A stretch of 64,000 nucleotides of DNA, from the NCBI GenBank assembly GCA_036023115.1, contig JAYKKT010000086.1, positions 12,539,501-12,603,500 of the forward strand, given 5' to 3'. A program made the translations under genes and the position numbers. Source of the stretch: Brasenia schreberi. Taxonomy: Eukaryota; Streptophyta; Magnoliopsida; Nymphaeales; Cabombaceae. How positions within the stretch are numbered: position 1 is the stretch's first letter; each line of letters opens with the position of its first letter. Under the pieces are notes generated by a model that was given only the letters and a program-made list of their open reading frames with translations, made no database searches and was not told the DNA's origin. Below are positions 47,796 to 60,839 of the stretch, piece after piece.

Positions 47796-50700
47796 TCTCT
47801 CAAGTCATCAGCTAGGTTGTGGCATTAGAGTACAAGACTGCTAGTTGTTCACTCTTCCTTTCACTTCTCCTCTCACCTGTTGTTCTTATTTCACCCTCCC
47901 CCGGTTCTTTTGGTAACAAACACATCATTTGGTACTTTCATTGAAATTAACAACCAACCCTATAAGTGTGGTTGTTTCAGTCCTACCAATTTAAAATGAG
48001 TCATGTGGATAGCTCATCTAGCAAAGAAGAATGTGAGGAACAACAATCCGTTCCAAGGGGACTATCATTTGAACAATCGAAATTCATAGCGTTAGAAAAT
48101 GTTGTAGAAGTTATTAAGATGGAAATGCAATGATCTAGAGTATAGATGAGGACCGATATAGAACAACTAAATTGACTTGTATTGCAGTTATCCATTAACG
48201 TACGTTGTGTACAAAATGCGTCGTCTTCACGTCAAACTGCTCCAGCTTACAATCTGCACCACTTGGAAGAGGACGTGGAGGATCTCCCCAGCCCGGCGTG
48301 AAGGCAACACTTCTTCAATAGAATGAACCACCAAGATCAATTTAAAGGTGAGCACAAACCAAAAATCAATCAATATTCCTCCTTTCAAAGGGTCCAGTAA
48401 GCCAGAAGAATTCCTTCACTGGGTTCAGTGAACTGAGTAAATTTTTTGAATTGTATAACTATTCAGAAGCAAGGAAAGTGCAGCTGGCTGCCCTAGGATT
48501 CTCAAATTATGTCAATTTGTGGTGGGGACAGAAGAAAGGTTAACTTGATATTAACTCTTGGGGGAATATGAAATGAGTGATGAAGAAACGATTTGTGTTT
48601 GAGTATGACAGTCATGATTGTATCTTAAACTCCAAAGTTCTGTATGGGAGTTGAGATTCAAAGATTATATCAAAGAATTTGAAACCCTTAGGCTTTGATG
48701 CAGTATTCAAGAGCCTAAGGAATAGGCAATTGCTCATTTTATGGGTGGATTGACAAAAGAAATCACGTATTTTGTGGAACTAGATCATTATATGATTTTG
48801 GAAGATATTTTTAAGCTGTCCATTAAAGTAGAACGACAACTCAAAAAGGAAAGTAGTAGGGGTGCAACCTGTGAGTGCGATTCTTAGGTTAAACTGAAGC
48901 TATCTACAGTATTTGATCAAAGACCATCAAAGCGAGGACTTTCGTTCTGTAGACACATCCAAAAATCCTGTGCAAAACTACTACGATGCATGACATTAAG
49001 TGTTTGAAGTGCTTTGGGCAAGGACATATTGCATCCCAATGCCCAAACAAGAAGACGATGATTCTTAGAACTGAGGGTAATGAACCAGATTCCAAAGAAG
49101 AAGATTTTAACCCAGAAACAGTGAAAGTCAATGTAGATGAAGGAGAACTTTTGATCATTTGGAGGATTATACAAGCCCAAGCAACACCACATATTAATCG
49201 AAGGGAATTCAACTTTCATACTAGGTGCACTATCTTGGGTAAAGTATGCTCACTTATCATCGATGGTGGCAATTGTACTAATGTTTTTCTACCAAAATGA
49301 TCAACAAGTTACAGCCCACCTACACCTCGCATCCCCCAACCTTAGAACTTCCAATGCTAGATAACAATGGTGCAATCACCATGACCGAACAAATCCAAGT
49401 CCCATTCTAAGTCAGTGGGGTATATCATGATAAAGTGTTGTGCAAAGTGATTCCCATGGAGGCTTGTCAGTTCCTGCTTGGATGACCTTGATAGTTTGAT
49501 CGAGGTACTATGCATGATGAATCGGCTAACTCCTACACATTCCTACAACAAGGGAAATGAATCACTCTCCAACCCATGGTTGAACACCCTCCTAAGCCTG
49601 AATCACAAGTCAACAAGGAGAATCTGTTCATTTCTATTTGAGGTATGAAAAATCATGGAAGCACTCAGGTATGGCCTACTTACTTCTTAAGTACCATTTT
49701 GTAAAGATCAATCCGAGTTACCTACAGAAGTCCAAACATTGCTAAATGAATTTGGGGACGTGGTTTGTAAAGAGTTCCCCAAAAGTCTGCCTTCAATAAG
49801 GGGGATAGAACACCAAATTGATCTTATTCTAGGGGCCTCACTACCTAATAAGGACTCATATAAAGCCACACTCGGTGAGCTCAAAGAATTGGAATGACAA
49901 GTCCAAGATTTGCTAAAGCAAGAGTTGGTTACAGAATCTCTAAGTCCCCTAGTTGTCCTTACCCTCTTATTACCCACAAAAGATGGTTCACTAAGAATGT
50001 ATAGATAGTCAGGTACTTAACAAGATTATTGTAAAGTATAGGTATCCCATTCTAAGTCAATGGGGTATATCATGATAAAGTGTTGTACAATGTGATTCCC
50101 ATGGAGGCCTGTCAGATCCTACTTGGACAACCTTGATAGTTTGATCGAGGTACTTAACAAGATTATTGTGAAGTATAGGTATCCCATTCCAAGATTGGAC
50201 AATCTACTAGATGAACTGAATGGATCCAAGGTATTTTCAAAAATCTATCTTAAGAGTGGTTACAATCAGACATGAATAAAAGAAGGGATGAGTGGAAAAC
50301 TGCTTTTAAAACAAAATTTGGCCTATTAAAATGGTTAGTTATGCCCTTTGCCCTAACTAACGCGCCCAACATGTTCATGAGATTAATGAATCAGATTAAT
50401 GAATCATGTGTTGCAAGAATACTTGGTACAATTTGTGGTTGTGTATTTCGATGACATTTTTGGCCTATAGTCCTGATTTTCACTCATTTACAACATCTTT
50501 AGACAGTATTAACCCAACTCTAAGAAAGCATCAATTAATGATTGTCAACCCTAAGAAATAAAAGTTTTGCTAAGGTCAGGTTGAGTTCCTTGGTTTCATT
50601 GTTTCTTAGCAAGGTGTGGAGTTGGATCTAGGCAAGGTTGAGGCCATTCAAAACAGGTCGATTCCCACAACTTTAAGTGACATAAGTAGTTTTCATGGTT

Positions 50701-53142
50701 TGGCCTTTATTGGCGGTTTATTAGAATTTTTAGTGCTATTGTTGCTCCTCTCACTGATTGCTTAAAAGGGAAGAAATATTTAAATAGGGATCAACGAAAC
50801 AAAAGAGTTTTGACTCTCTTAAGGTGAAATTTTGTAGTGCATTGGTATTGACCCTACTCGATTTTGAAAAAGTATTTGAAGTAGAATGTGATGCCTTCGG
50901 AGTTAGAATAGGGGCAGTAATAACCCAAGAAGGTCGGTCCATTGCCTTCTTTAGTGAGAAACTCAAAGGTAGTAATGTGAATTACTCTAATCCATTTCCT
51001 ACAAAATCTGCAACACTACTTGATCCCTAAGGAATGTATCATTCATACTAATGATGCAGCTCTCAAGTTTATACATGGCTAAAGTAAGATGAATAAGTGA
51101 CATGCTAAATGGGTAGAGCACTTAGAAGCATTTTTGTATGTCCTCAATCATTAGGCTGGCAAGCTTAATGTTGTAGTAGACGCATTGTCTAGACGGCATA
51201 CACTTCTCACCATGTTGCACACCAAGTTGTGGGGATTTGAGCAACTCAAATATCAATATGTTGATAATCTATAACTGACACAATTTTACCAAAATAACTA
51301 AGGAGCATCTCTAGGTTATCTTTTGCATGATGGGTTCCTGTTCAAAACTAATCGATTGTGTATTCCATAAGGATCACTATGGGAGATGCTAGTTTGTGAA
51401 ACCCTTGGTGGAGGACCGTCCGATCACCTTGAAGAAAAGAAGACCTTGGAGTTCTTCAAGCGGCATTTCTACTGGCCTGGGGTACTCAAGGATGTGCACC
51501 AAATTTTAAGACGTTGCACCAAGTGTAAACAGGCAAAAACTATATATTCGGCCAAACAAGGCATTTACATGCCCTTACCTATTACTGAACGTCCACGGAC
51601 GGACATAAGCATGGACTTTCAGCAAGGATTGTCATGAATCCAGTGAGGCAAAGATTAAATATATATTATTGTTCACAGGTTTTCTAAGATGTATGATCTA
51701 ATTCCATGCAGGAAAGTGATGATGCCTAACATATCGTTGATTTGTTCTTAAGAGATGTGGTCAGGATGCACAACATCCCATGAGCATTGTTTCTGATTGG
51801 GACACCAAGTTTCTCAGTACCTTATCGAAGATATCGTTCTGTGGGGTTCAAGCAATTGTACCAAATGGAGAACATAATTGGGACGGCTATAACATTGTGA
51901 TAGAGTTTGCTTACAATAGGTCTATTCACAGAGCTATTGGGCATAGCCCATTTGAAGTCATCTATGGGAGTAATCCATACATTCCCCATGATCTGATCCG
52001 ACACCCTCTATCAGACGACTCAGGGTTACTAATTCATCGAATTTATTTCACGAACTACACGTTGAAATTAACAAGGCTTTGTAAAAGACTACGAATAACT
52101 ATGTCTAGAAGGCCAATCAAGGAAAATACAAATTGAAATTGGAACTAGGTGATTTAGTTAGGGTGCAGTAGAGGAAAGAACATTTTTTGCACCTCCAGTC
52201 CAAGTTGGGCCCTGTGCCGATGGACTGGAATTGGTTGCTCATTGTAATGTGTCAAGTACCTTCAATGTAGACATCAATGAGGATAAAGAAGGCTACAACG
52301 CGGAACTGAATACAAGCAAGTCTAATTTCGTTCATGAATAACATACATCCACACCGAATCAACCAACCTGTTACCTATTTTAAGGCCCGCCGCCAAGAGG
52401 CAATGCACACCCCAGCCGACCCTCACACCCCCTTAGCACTTAGATGGAGATCATGAATAAGTGGCATCTCACTCAAACATCTACCTAACAACTAGTTTTT
52501 TGTCTATTGGCTAATTGGGTGGCAACTTAACTACTTAGCTTGGGTAATTAATACAAAGTTTTGTCTACTGATTAATTGGGCAGCAACATTAACTTTTGCC
52601 TTCTCTTTCATTGGCCAACTGAGGAGCCCATTCCTATCTATAAAAATATCATTAAAAGGTACTTTTTGAGGCTCTGTCAAGTGAAATATGAGTTTTCAGT
52701 TGTTTATCACATCTTTCAGCAAGTTTTGTGGTGCATTTCCGTCTCTCTCAACTCATTAGCTAGGTTGTGGCATTGTGAACATGGCTCGTGAATGAAGGGT
52801 TTACAATGTTACATAAGCTGAGGGAAAAACTTGCAAAGGAAACCTCTTGAAAGGGCTATGAAATTTCTCGAATTTGATGTGACAGTTGAGCATGTTAGTA
52901 AAGGTGATAAGGGAGAGCCTAAGAAATTTCAGCACATGTACCCGTAAAAATAACAAAGCACCAGTAAAAAATTACCAAACACATCAACAAAACTAAAAGA
53001 AACCAATATGATCCATATCAACAAAAGCAAGGCTACAACGTGCATGTCTTGCCAAATAAAAAACACAAATAACTACCCCATTGCTTATTACTTCAGAAGC
53101 TACAATTATAAAATCCTAATTGAGTTACTCTGAACATCAACA
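47796..53142 (+). pseudogene. Ty3/gypsy element relic D2 (gag to integrase)
   Basis: The fullest retroelement in the window, still broken by many stops. Gag starts near 47997 (MSHVDSSSSKEECEEQQS); the Retrotrans_gag core lies near 48440-48840 (KVQLAALGFSNYVNLWWGQK, then IKVERQLKKES); a CCHC zinc knuckle at 48986-49060 (CLKCFGQGHIASQC, spacing CX2CX4HX4C); protease near 49240-49290 (VCSLIIDGGNCTNVF, active site DGG); RT near 49900-50470 ([40 protein letters not shown]); RNase H at 50850-51020 ([15 protein letters not shown]); integrase at 51386-52130 (HFYWPGVLKDVHQIL, CTKCKQAKTIY, IVSDWDTKFLS, AYNRSIHRAIGHSPFEV). A 55-bp piece near 50045-50135 repeats 49400-49495. From 50618 onward it is the sister of 18674-24404 without the 3.2 kb insertion. 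Confidence 0.9.
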
Positions 53143-54008
53143 AAGCCTGGTTAGTACTCATTGTTGCCTTCTATTGAAGATCAGTAGTGGACCTAATATT
53201 GAGTCGAGGTCAGGCCTGATATGCCCGATCCAAAATTCAGAAAATCAACGTTGACCTATATGTCCACAGCTGAATTTGTGTGTGATAAAACATAGCTTTC
53301 ATCCAAAATGGAAGAGATTCTGGATCCCCTACTGCTCGTAAGAGATATGCTCAGTAACCGGCATCCAACCTCATCTTCCTAACCCTCCTTTTGGTTGGAC
53401 ACTGTTGCCAACCATGTGGACTCAATCCACTGCTTTCTGTCACAGCTTGAATCAGAACTCTCCAAAAGAAAGAAAGTTCATTATAAGCATTAATCAAAGT
53501 TGACATTGAACCTGAAATGATAAACAGATTAACTTGGACAAGAGGACCTAATCAGTTATCATTTTCGAAATTGGATCAACACGTTGTATGTATATGTAGG
53601 TATAGTTACAATGTTGCATTTCAATATTCTAATAACAAATTTTTTTGTCAGAAGAAATTTGTGAACTGCTTACAGCTGACCTGGTCCTAATTGCAAAACA
53701 TATAAATCACAATCTAATAGAAACTTGTGGAAAAACCATATAAATAAAACATGCATTATCTAACAGGCTTAGCTCACTCAGTAGAGTATACGTGGGGACC
53801 TTGATCGTTCTAGGGATTTGACCTTCCCCCACTTGAGTTAAAGTAGGAAAAGATGCTTGAGAACATCCAAAATCTTCAACTAAAGAATAGTCATATTTGA
53901 AGACAACGTTCTTTGTTTATCATCCATCTTATTATTCAGCGCAAGCTTTGACAAAGCTTCTAAATAATATGCGTTGTAGTTGAAGCAGAAGAGTAAGCCC
54001 TTCACGTT
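53143..54008 (+). repeat. Segmental duplication block B, copy 2
   Basis: Near-identical copy of 37778-38639, joined directly to the 3' end of gypsy relic D2. The short open frame in copy 1 has a nonsense change here, and the tRNA-like A-box region has a 4-base tandem duplication (CTCACTCA near 53773). Confidence 0.9.
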
Positions 54009-54194
54009 TGATTTTGGACCCTCCGATAGTTGGATGGTCTCACTTCTTGTTTACATGAAGAATGTCAACCGCCTGAATTAAAAGAAGAGACCATCAAGAT
54101 TTGATCGTGTAGATGTGAAAAATGCGAAACTTGCTGCAGTTGGATGATCACTTTAGGGATAAAAAATGAAATGATGTCTCTGAACAAAGTCTTG

Positions 54195-54281
54195 TACGCA
54201 TACACATACACACATATATATTGAGTTTATATGCTTGCCACATTAGATGCCTCCTATCGTAGCAAATCTGAATCATTTCAT
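54195..54281 (+). repeat. 87-bp exact direct repeat, unit 1
   Basis: Identical base for base to 54577-54663, beginning TACGCATACACATACACACA and ending GAATCATTTCAT. The two units flank the long TA/CATATA microsatellite. Confidence 0.95.
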
Positions 54282-54339
54282 AAAAGAGATTCATGGTTAA
54301 GAATAAAAAGAAAAAGGAAGTTGCTGGAATATAAGACTT

Positions 54340-54340
54340 T

Positions 54341-54376
<36 letters not shown>

Positions 54377-54495
54377 CATATACATGTATGTATATACATA
54401 TACATGTATATGTATATATATACATGTGTATATATATACATATACATGTATATATATACATACATGTATATGTATATACATACATGTATATGTAT

Positions 54496-54579
<84 letters not shown>

Positions 54580-54686
54580 GCATACACATACACACATATA
54601 TATTGAGTTTATATGCTTGCCACATTAGATGCCTCCTATCGTAGCAAATCTGAATCATTTCATGTATATATATATATATATACATG

Positions 54687-54720
<34 letters not shown>
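54340..54720. repeat. Compound microsatellite (CT)n-(TA)n-(ACATGTATA)n
   Basis: A CT run (about 54340-54362), then TA with ACATGTATATG-type interruptions, then a pure TA run (about 54505-54578), the second 87-bp repeat unit, and another TA/ACATGTA run to about 54720. Long Tyr/Ile-repeat frames on both strands come from the TA repeat and are not genes. Confidence 0.95.
54577..54663 (+). repeat. 87-bp exact direct repeat, unit 2
   Basis: Second unit, identical to 54195-54281, embedded in the microsatellite. Confidence 0.95.
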
Positions 54721-55039
54721 AGGGCTCGATTTCAAGCTAGTCTATGCTATATCCTTTTATTTGTCGGCTCTGAGTATGGCTGACATTCAACTGTTATTTT
54801 GTATTTATTTATCATCTTAATTGCAAGATACATTTCTTCTTGTTATTTTTTTTTTCCTCCTTGTTGATAAGATAGTAAATTGGCTGAATAGAAAAAGATA
54901 ATTAATTGAGAGAAGAATTGTATAGTTTTGTGCCCTGCAACACTTACAGTTAGAACAGTCCTCTCCAACCAGATCGGACGAATGATAGCATCTAGCATAG
55001 ACTAGGACTGTTGAATTTGCATTTGTAAAGGCAATAATT

Positions 55040-55435
55040 ATAACAGAGTTCAAGGGCGACTAAGAATCCATGCAAAACTGACCTTATTTAGTATGAATTT
55101 TGATTGTTGTTTGAAACAGCTCACTAAAGAAGTAACCAAGATTTGGACCTTCGCCTCAAGCACCATGTTAAGGGAATTGGTGGAGGAGTGTTGAAGTAAA
55201 CACCTCAAATTTTTCCTTGAAAAAGGATCTTTTAAAACAAAAGATAGCTTTGAGAATAGAAATGAATTTGCGTTTGTAGAGTAAAGGTAATACTATAACA
55301 TAGAGTTCAAGGGCAACTAGGAATCCATGCAAAACTGACCCTATTTAGTATGAAACTTGATTGTTGTTTGGAACAACTCACTAAAAGAGTAACCACGATT
55401 AGGACCTTCACACCTCAAGCACCATTTTCTGATAT
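55040..55435 (+). repeat. Two tandem units of repeat R
   Basis: Two successive units (about 55045-55210 and 55290-55435) of the sequence also present at 39190-39620 and 40480-40800: GAGTTCAAGGGC, CATGCAAAACTGACC, TAGTATGAAACTTGATTG, ACCTTCGCCTCAAGCACCAT. Units are joined by GATCTTTTAAAACAAAAGAT. This places GT61-flank-derived sequence 12 kb from the gene. Confidence 0.8.
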
Positions 55436-55719
55436 GACATCCAACTTCATCAAATTGGATAGATTTGTTGACGAAAATTTCTTATGATAAAAGAAGGTGT
55501 CCTTCCTTCTTACTACATTGAAGGTCATATATGTTCTTATTGTGTCAAGATCAAAGGAGAATGAGACCCTTGAAGAAGCCCATAAATAACAAAAGTGAGA
55601 CAACGATCATCATATTTGCATGAGTCTAACCTAAACGACATGTCATATGTCTTATTTGACACCTACCAAATATCACTGTGCGCAAAGGAGTTATTAGGAT
55701 AAACTTGAAGTGAGGTACA

Positions 55720-57960
55720 TCATGGAGTATTCTATAAGTAAGAAATTACTTGTTATCCATTTTGATAATTATAAAATGGTAGATCCATTATATAGCAATT
55801 GCATGAACTCAAACAGATCTTGAATATTTTCAAACAAAATAAGATGAGAATGGATGAAACCATCATTGTCTTCTCTACTATAGACAAACTTCTTTATACT
55901 TAGAAATATTTTTTAAAAAATTTAAAATATTAGAAGGAAGATACTTCTCTTGAGCAATTGGTTAATCGTATTAGGTTTAAGAAGACTATCGAAAGCAAGA
56001 CAATTCTAAAGACAAATCTACTAAAGAGAAAGTTCATGTTATAGAAGAAGCTAAGTATACAGAGCCTTTAAAGAAAAAAATCAAGATTTCGAAAAATCTT
56101 ATGAAAATAGTGGGAGGAACACCAAGCCTAATAAAAAAAAGGTTGATGCTATTATTATGGAAAACCTGGTTATTATAAGAGTGAATATCGATCGATACTT
56201 GAAAAAGTTGAATAAAAATAAGAGGCCTAATTCTTCTAAAGACAATCTTATTGTCATTATATTGGAAGTAAATATGATAGAAGACATTGGATTTTGGTGG
56301 GTAACCTCCAATGCTACTCGTCATGTGTGTAAAAATCAAAGTTTCATCAAAACTTTAGTAAAAAAAGACGAACCGATTTTCAACATGGACAATTTATATA
56401 TAGCTTAAGAAGTGATTGGCAAAAAAATAGTTGAACTCCAATTTACTTTAGGTATAATTCTACTCTTAAGGATGTTCTCTTTGTACCGACGTAAGAAAAA
56501 GTTTAGTGTCAATTTTTTACTTAATAAGTATGGATTTAAAAGTGTATTTGAGAATGACAAGTTTATTTTGTGTAAGAGGTATGTGAAGGGTTATCTATGT
56601 GAGTCTACGCTTAAGTTGAATCACAATAACAAAGATATTATTTCTGCTTATATTGTTGATTTGTCAAATTTGTGGTACTTTTATTTAAGGTATTTGAATT
56701 TTAAAAAATTGTATGAAGTGGATACATCAAATTTAATTCCAAAAATTGACAAGTTAATGCATTCATGTTATATTTGCATTACTATCAAAATCAGTAGACT
56801 CACATTTCTAAGAATTGAAAGAAGTTCTAAAATTTTAGATTTAATTCATTAGGTATTTGTGATTTATATGGTTGGCCAACAATAAGAGGAGAAAAGATAT
56901 TTTATAATTTTTATTGATGATTGCATTAGATTTTGCTATATATATTTAATGTATGCAAAGGATGAAATTTTGGAAAAGTTTAAGATTTTCAAAACTCAGT
57001 GAAACTTCAACATGAAACTTTCATTAAGTGTATGAGAACCGATAGGAGAGTAAAATACTATAATCCTACTTATTTTGAGTCTATGGGAATCATATGTCAA
57101 ACTATGACAACTTCACAACAAAATGGTATAGCGAAAAGAGAAAGTAGAGTGTTACAAGAAATGATAAATTCTATGTTGTCATATTCTGGTTTATTAAATG
57201 GTTATCGGAGTGAAGCATTATTGATTGCTTTTTAATTTTAACTAGAGTTTCAAATAAAATGAACCGAATTACCCCATATGAACTGTAGAATAAAAGAAGT
57301 CTTAAACTAAAAATTTTCAAAGTTTGAGGTTGTAAGGCTATTTGTCAAAGTTACAGAACATAAAAGAAAGAGGTTGAGCAAAAGAAGAATTGAATGTATC
57401 TTCTTGGATATGCCAAATATAGCAAGGCATATAGATTTATTATAATGATAATATAGAGAGTTCAATGCCTCGACGAAACAAAATGCAAAGACCTTCGGAC
57501 TAGATTTCCACATATTCCTAGTTGAATGAACTTATGACTCAATTGTAAGTCATGTATCATTTTATTATAATACAAAAAATGATCTTGAGACTTATGAAGA
57601 GGTTATGAGGTCTCTCGATTTTGTATTTTGGAAAGAAGTCATCCATGATGAGATGGACTCAATAATAGTTTTAAAGCAATTGGTTGTAAATAAATTTTAA
57701 AAGAAAAAAGTTGATGTTACAATTGATAAATTTAAAGTTATGCTTGTTGCTTGGAGTTTTTTCAAAAAAAAGGTATTGATTATTTTGATATATGTGTAAA
57801 TAAATTCTTTTTTGCCCGTAGTGGCAAGCTATCTAGCAAATATCTTAAGATGCCTTACAACTCTCAAGAAAACTTATGTGAGTGCATGTGTCCATACACA
57901 CACATAATATCTGAAGTAGATTTGCAACTCTAAGAAAATTCATGTCTATGTACATATTAT
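55720..57960 (+). pseudogene. Ty1/copia relic (gag end-PR-preINT-INT-RT start)
   Basis: Plus-strand copia polyprotein with numerous stops. Protease-like start near 56290-56340 (FWWVTSNATRHVCKN, where intact relatives have 'W..DSGAS.H.C'), so the catalytic DSG is lost. Pre-integrase near 56440-56800 (SVNFLLNKYGFKSVFENDKF, LSNLWYFYLRYLNFKKLYEV, CYICITIKISR; the HHCC ligands are partly replaced). Integrase core near 56870-57235 (RTDRRVKYYNPTYFESMGI, TTSQQNGIAKRESRVLQEM, LSYSGL). Further broken RT-like sequence near 57600-57760 (LDFVFWKEVIHDEMDSI). Different from the copia family at 15 and 30 kb. Confidence 0.85.
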
Positions 57961-58556
57961 AGTAGCAGTCATCGGGCTAACCAAAATGGTTGAGTTTGTC
58001 TTTTGAAAAATGTCCTAACAAATAATAGCTCGGGTCAAGAACGTCTTGATTTTTCACCCAAGCTCGCAATGACACATCAACTCCCTGGCCTCGTGCAAAG
58101 GAAGTATTATCTTCTTGCAATGGCTCAGGGGCATGCGAGAGAGAGAGAGAGAAGGGGTGACCATATGGAGAGGCTCTCCGTCGATCGACTCCATCCAATT
58201 TTACTTTCCTTTTTTTTCCCCTTCTTCCTGTAAGTAGGAGAGAATGAGTATAAGACGAGCTTTTTAGGCTCTAAGATGGAGTGTTGTCCGTTTGAACTCT
58301 TGTAACCTTTCTTTAAATTTTTTCTCTTTCCCAATCTCCCTTCCTCTCTCTCTCACTCTCCCTCTCTCGTGAAGGTGAGAGGACAAATAATGAATTGATT
58401 TTATGATTGTAGGGGTTCTTTTGTGCCTGTAGAGAGTTTAATTAAGTGTTTGTAAGAATGAATGTGAAGTGTTATTTTCTCAAATTAAATGCTTTATCTC
58501 ATGCATTTACAAGGTGATTGGTTCTCATCAGTGTTTTGTTTTGTTTATTATATATA

Positions 58557-59160
58557 ATGTAAGATCCCATATTTTTTACTTGTATTGATGCTAGAAAATA
58601 CATGAGGATATGTGGTGAAAGTACAAAGTTTAAAAATGGAATAGACATGTGATTTGTGAAGGCTTGAAAAGGATTATCACATTGAGCTACGAAGACATCT
58701 TATGGATCATGGAGTGAGTTGACATACTCCAATTGGCATGATGGCGAAAAGAATTACATGTATAGAGGTGGAGAGTTATCGAGAATTATGTTCAAAATGC
58801 TCAACACGTTATTTGTCATTTCTATGAAAGCCTATAAATAGGCATGTGTAATTAGAGAAAATGAACAATCAATAATACAATATATGTTTCTTTCTTCTTT
58901 TACTTTCCCTAGAGTAGACATAACGTAGTTTTTTTTATCTTCTTGAGCACCTCGAGTGTTATGTAACCCTATCGCCAACTGAGACATATATAATCAGATT
59001 TTTGGAAAAACATTTTCGCCTGATACCTTATCCATTCTTGTTTCTCCTTGAGAACGAGAACTAGCGCACCCCTTTCTCTTCAAGCATTATTCTCTGGTTT
59101 ACCATGTCTAGTCATTTGTGTGGGGCTATCATTTCAGACGACAACACGTATTTCGCACAC
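58557..59160 (+). mobile_element. LTR-like unit, family L, better copy
   Basis: Begins TGTAAGATCCCATATTTTTT. It has a TATA-like GCCTATAAATAGGCATG near 58831 followed by a leader with GAACAATCAATAATACAATA and a TTTCTTTC run, and ends near CAACACGTATTTCGCACA. Homologous to 17255-17915. Start, promoter placement and length (about 600 bp) fit an LTR. No second LTR or coding region of this family is attached, so it is probably solo. The right-hand end is approximate. Confidence 0.6.
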
Positions 59161-59600
59161 CAGATGAGACACATGTTTCTGTATGGTGTATGCATACTCA
59201 AACTGGTTAAGTTTATCCCATAGCTTCTTTCAGCAAGGACGTTGATCATCTAATATCATGCTTGATGTATGACAACACTCGATCACCAGTTCTAAACGAC
59301 TAGTGGGACATCCACACCATCAACATAAAGAGATTGTGTTGGCTATGCATCATATACAATTGCATTAAGATGTTCTGAAACATCTTCGATCCTTAGTTAA
59401 TGATTGGTTATGGAAGCAATTTGGGGTATTCAAACAATGTTATTCTACTAGGTGGCCAAAACCATGCCTATGATGATCACTAATCAATTGACTACTATCT
59501 GAGATTAGGATTTACTTGTCAAGAAATCGCCGTTCAGTTCGGTTCTATTATTTGGTTTACCTCTATGACTGAATTCTCTCTTTTTCTCTTTTTCTCTCTC
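59161..59600. other. Unassigned sequence
   Basis: No recognisable domain. It ends in a TTTTTCTC / (CT)n run at about 59575-59606 that leads into the microsatellite. Confidence 0.4.
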
Positions 59601-59609
59601 TCTCTATAG

Positions 59610-60250
<641 letters not shown>

Positions 60251-60839
60251 CTATATATGTGCACACATATTGGAGGGTCTATTTTACATATTACTGAACT
60301 GAACAGATAAACTAATATTTTTAAAGTTCAAATTGAATCCTCACCGAATTTCAGTAGAACTGAACGGAAATTTTGGTTTGGTTATATCCAAATAATGCTC
60401 ACCCCCACATATCAGCGAGCACTGATGTTCAGCATCAATGTAGGGAGCCAGAAGATTCTAAGACCATCCGTGGCTTGAGAACCTGACTTACACTATATAC
60501 GAGTCAACATTGCTTGGTGATCACTCATGTTTTTTATCCCAGTGTTGTTATTTCAAACAACTGTGACCACCCAACTATATGTTACCTTGACACCCTCCAA
60601 GGTGTTGAGTGCTCATTAAATGTTTGGGATATACCCAGGATTGTACCTCTCGGTTTCTTCAGGAGTTCCAAGCTTTCTAGCAGCTCAAACAGGATAGGTA
60701 TTCTACCACCTGAACAACCACCAGATTTAGGGCCTCTGATTCCCCACTTCATCCGGTATACCAGTCAAAAGCAGTATTATTTCAGTTACGTCAAGCACCA
60801 TTTCAACCTACAAATTGTCGGTTCGTATTCTGCAATCAG

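Noticed and set aside
54148..54685. Several long open frames of Tyr/Ile/His repeats on both strands
   Set aside because: They are translations of the TA/CATATA microsatellite and overlap in all frames.
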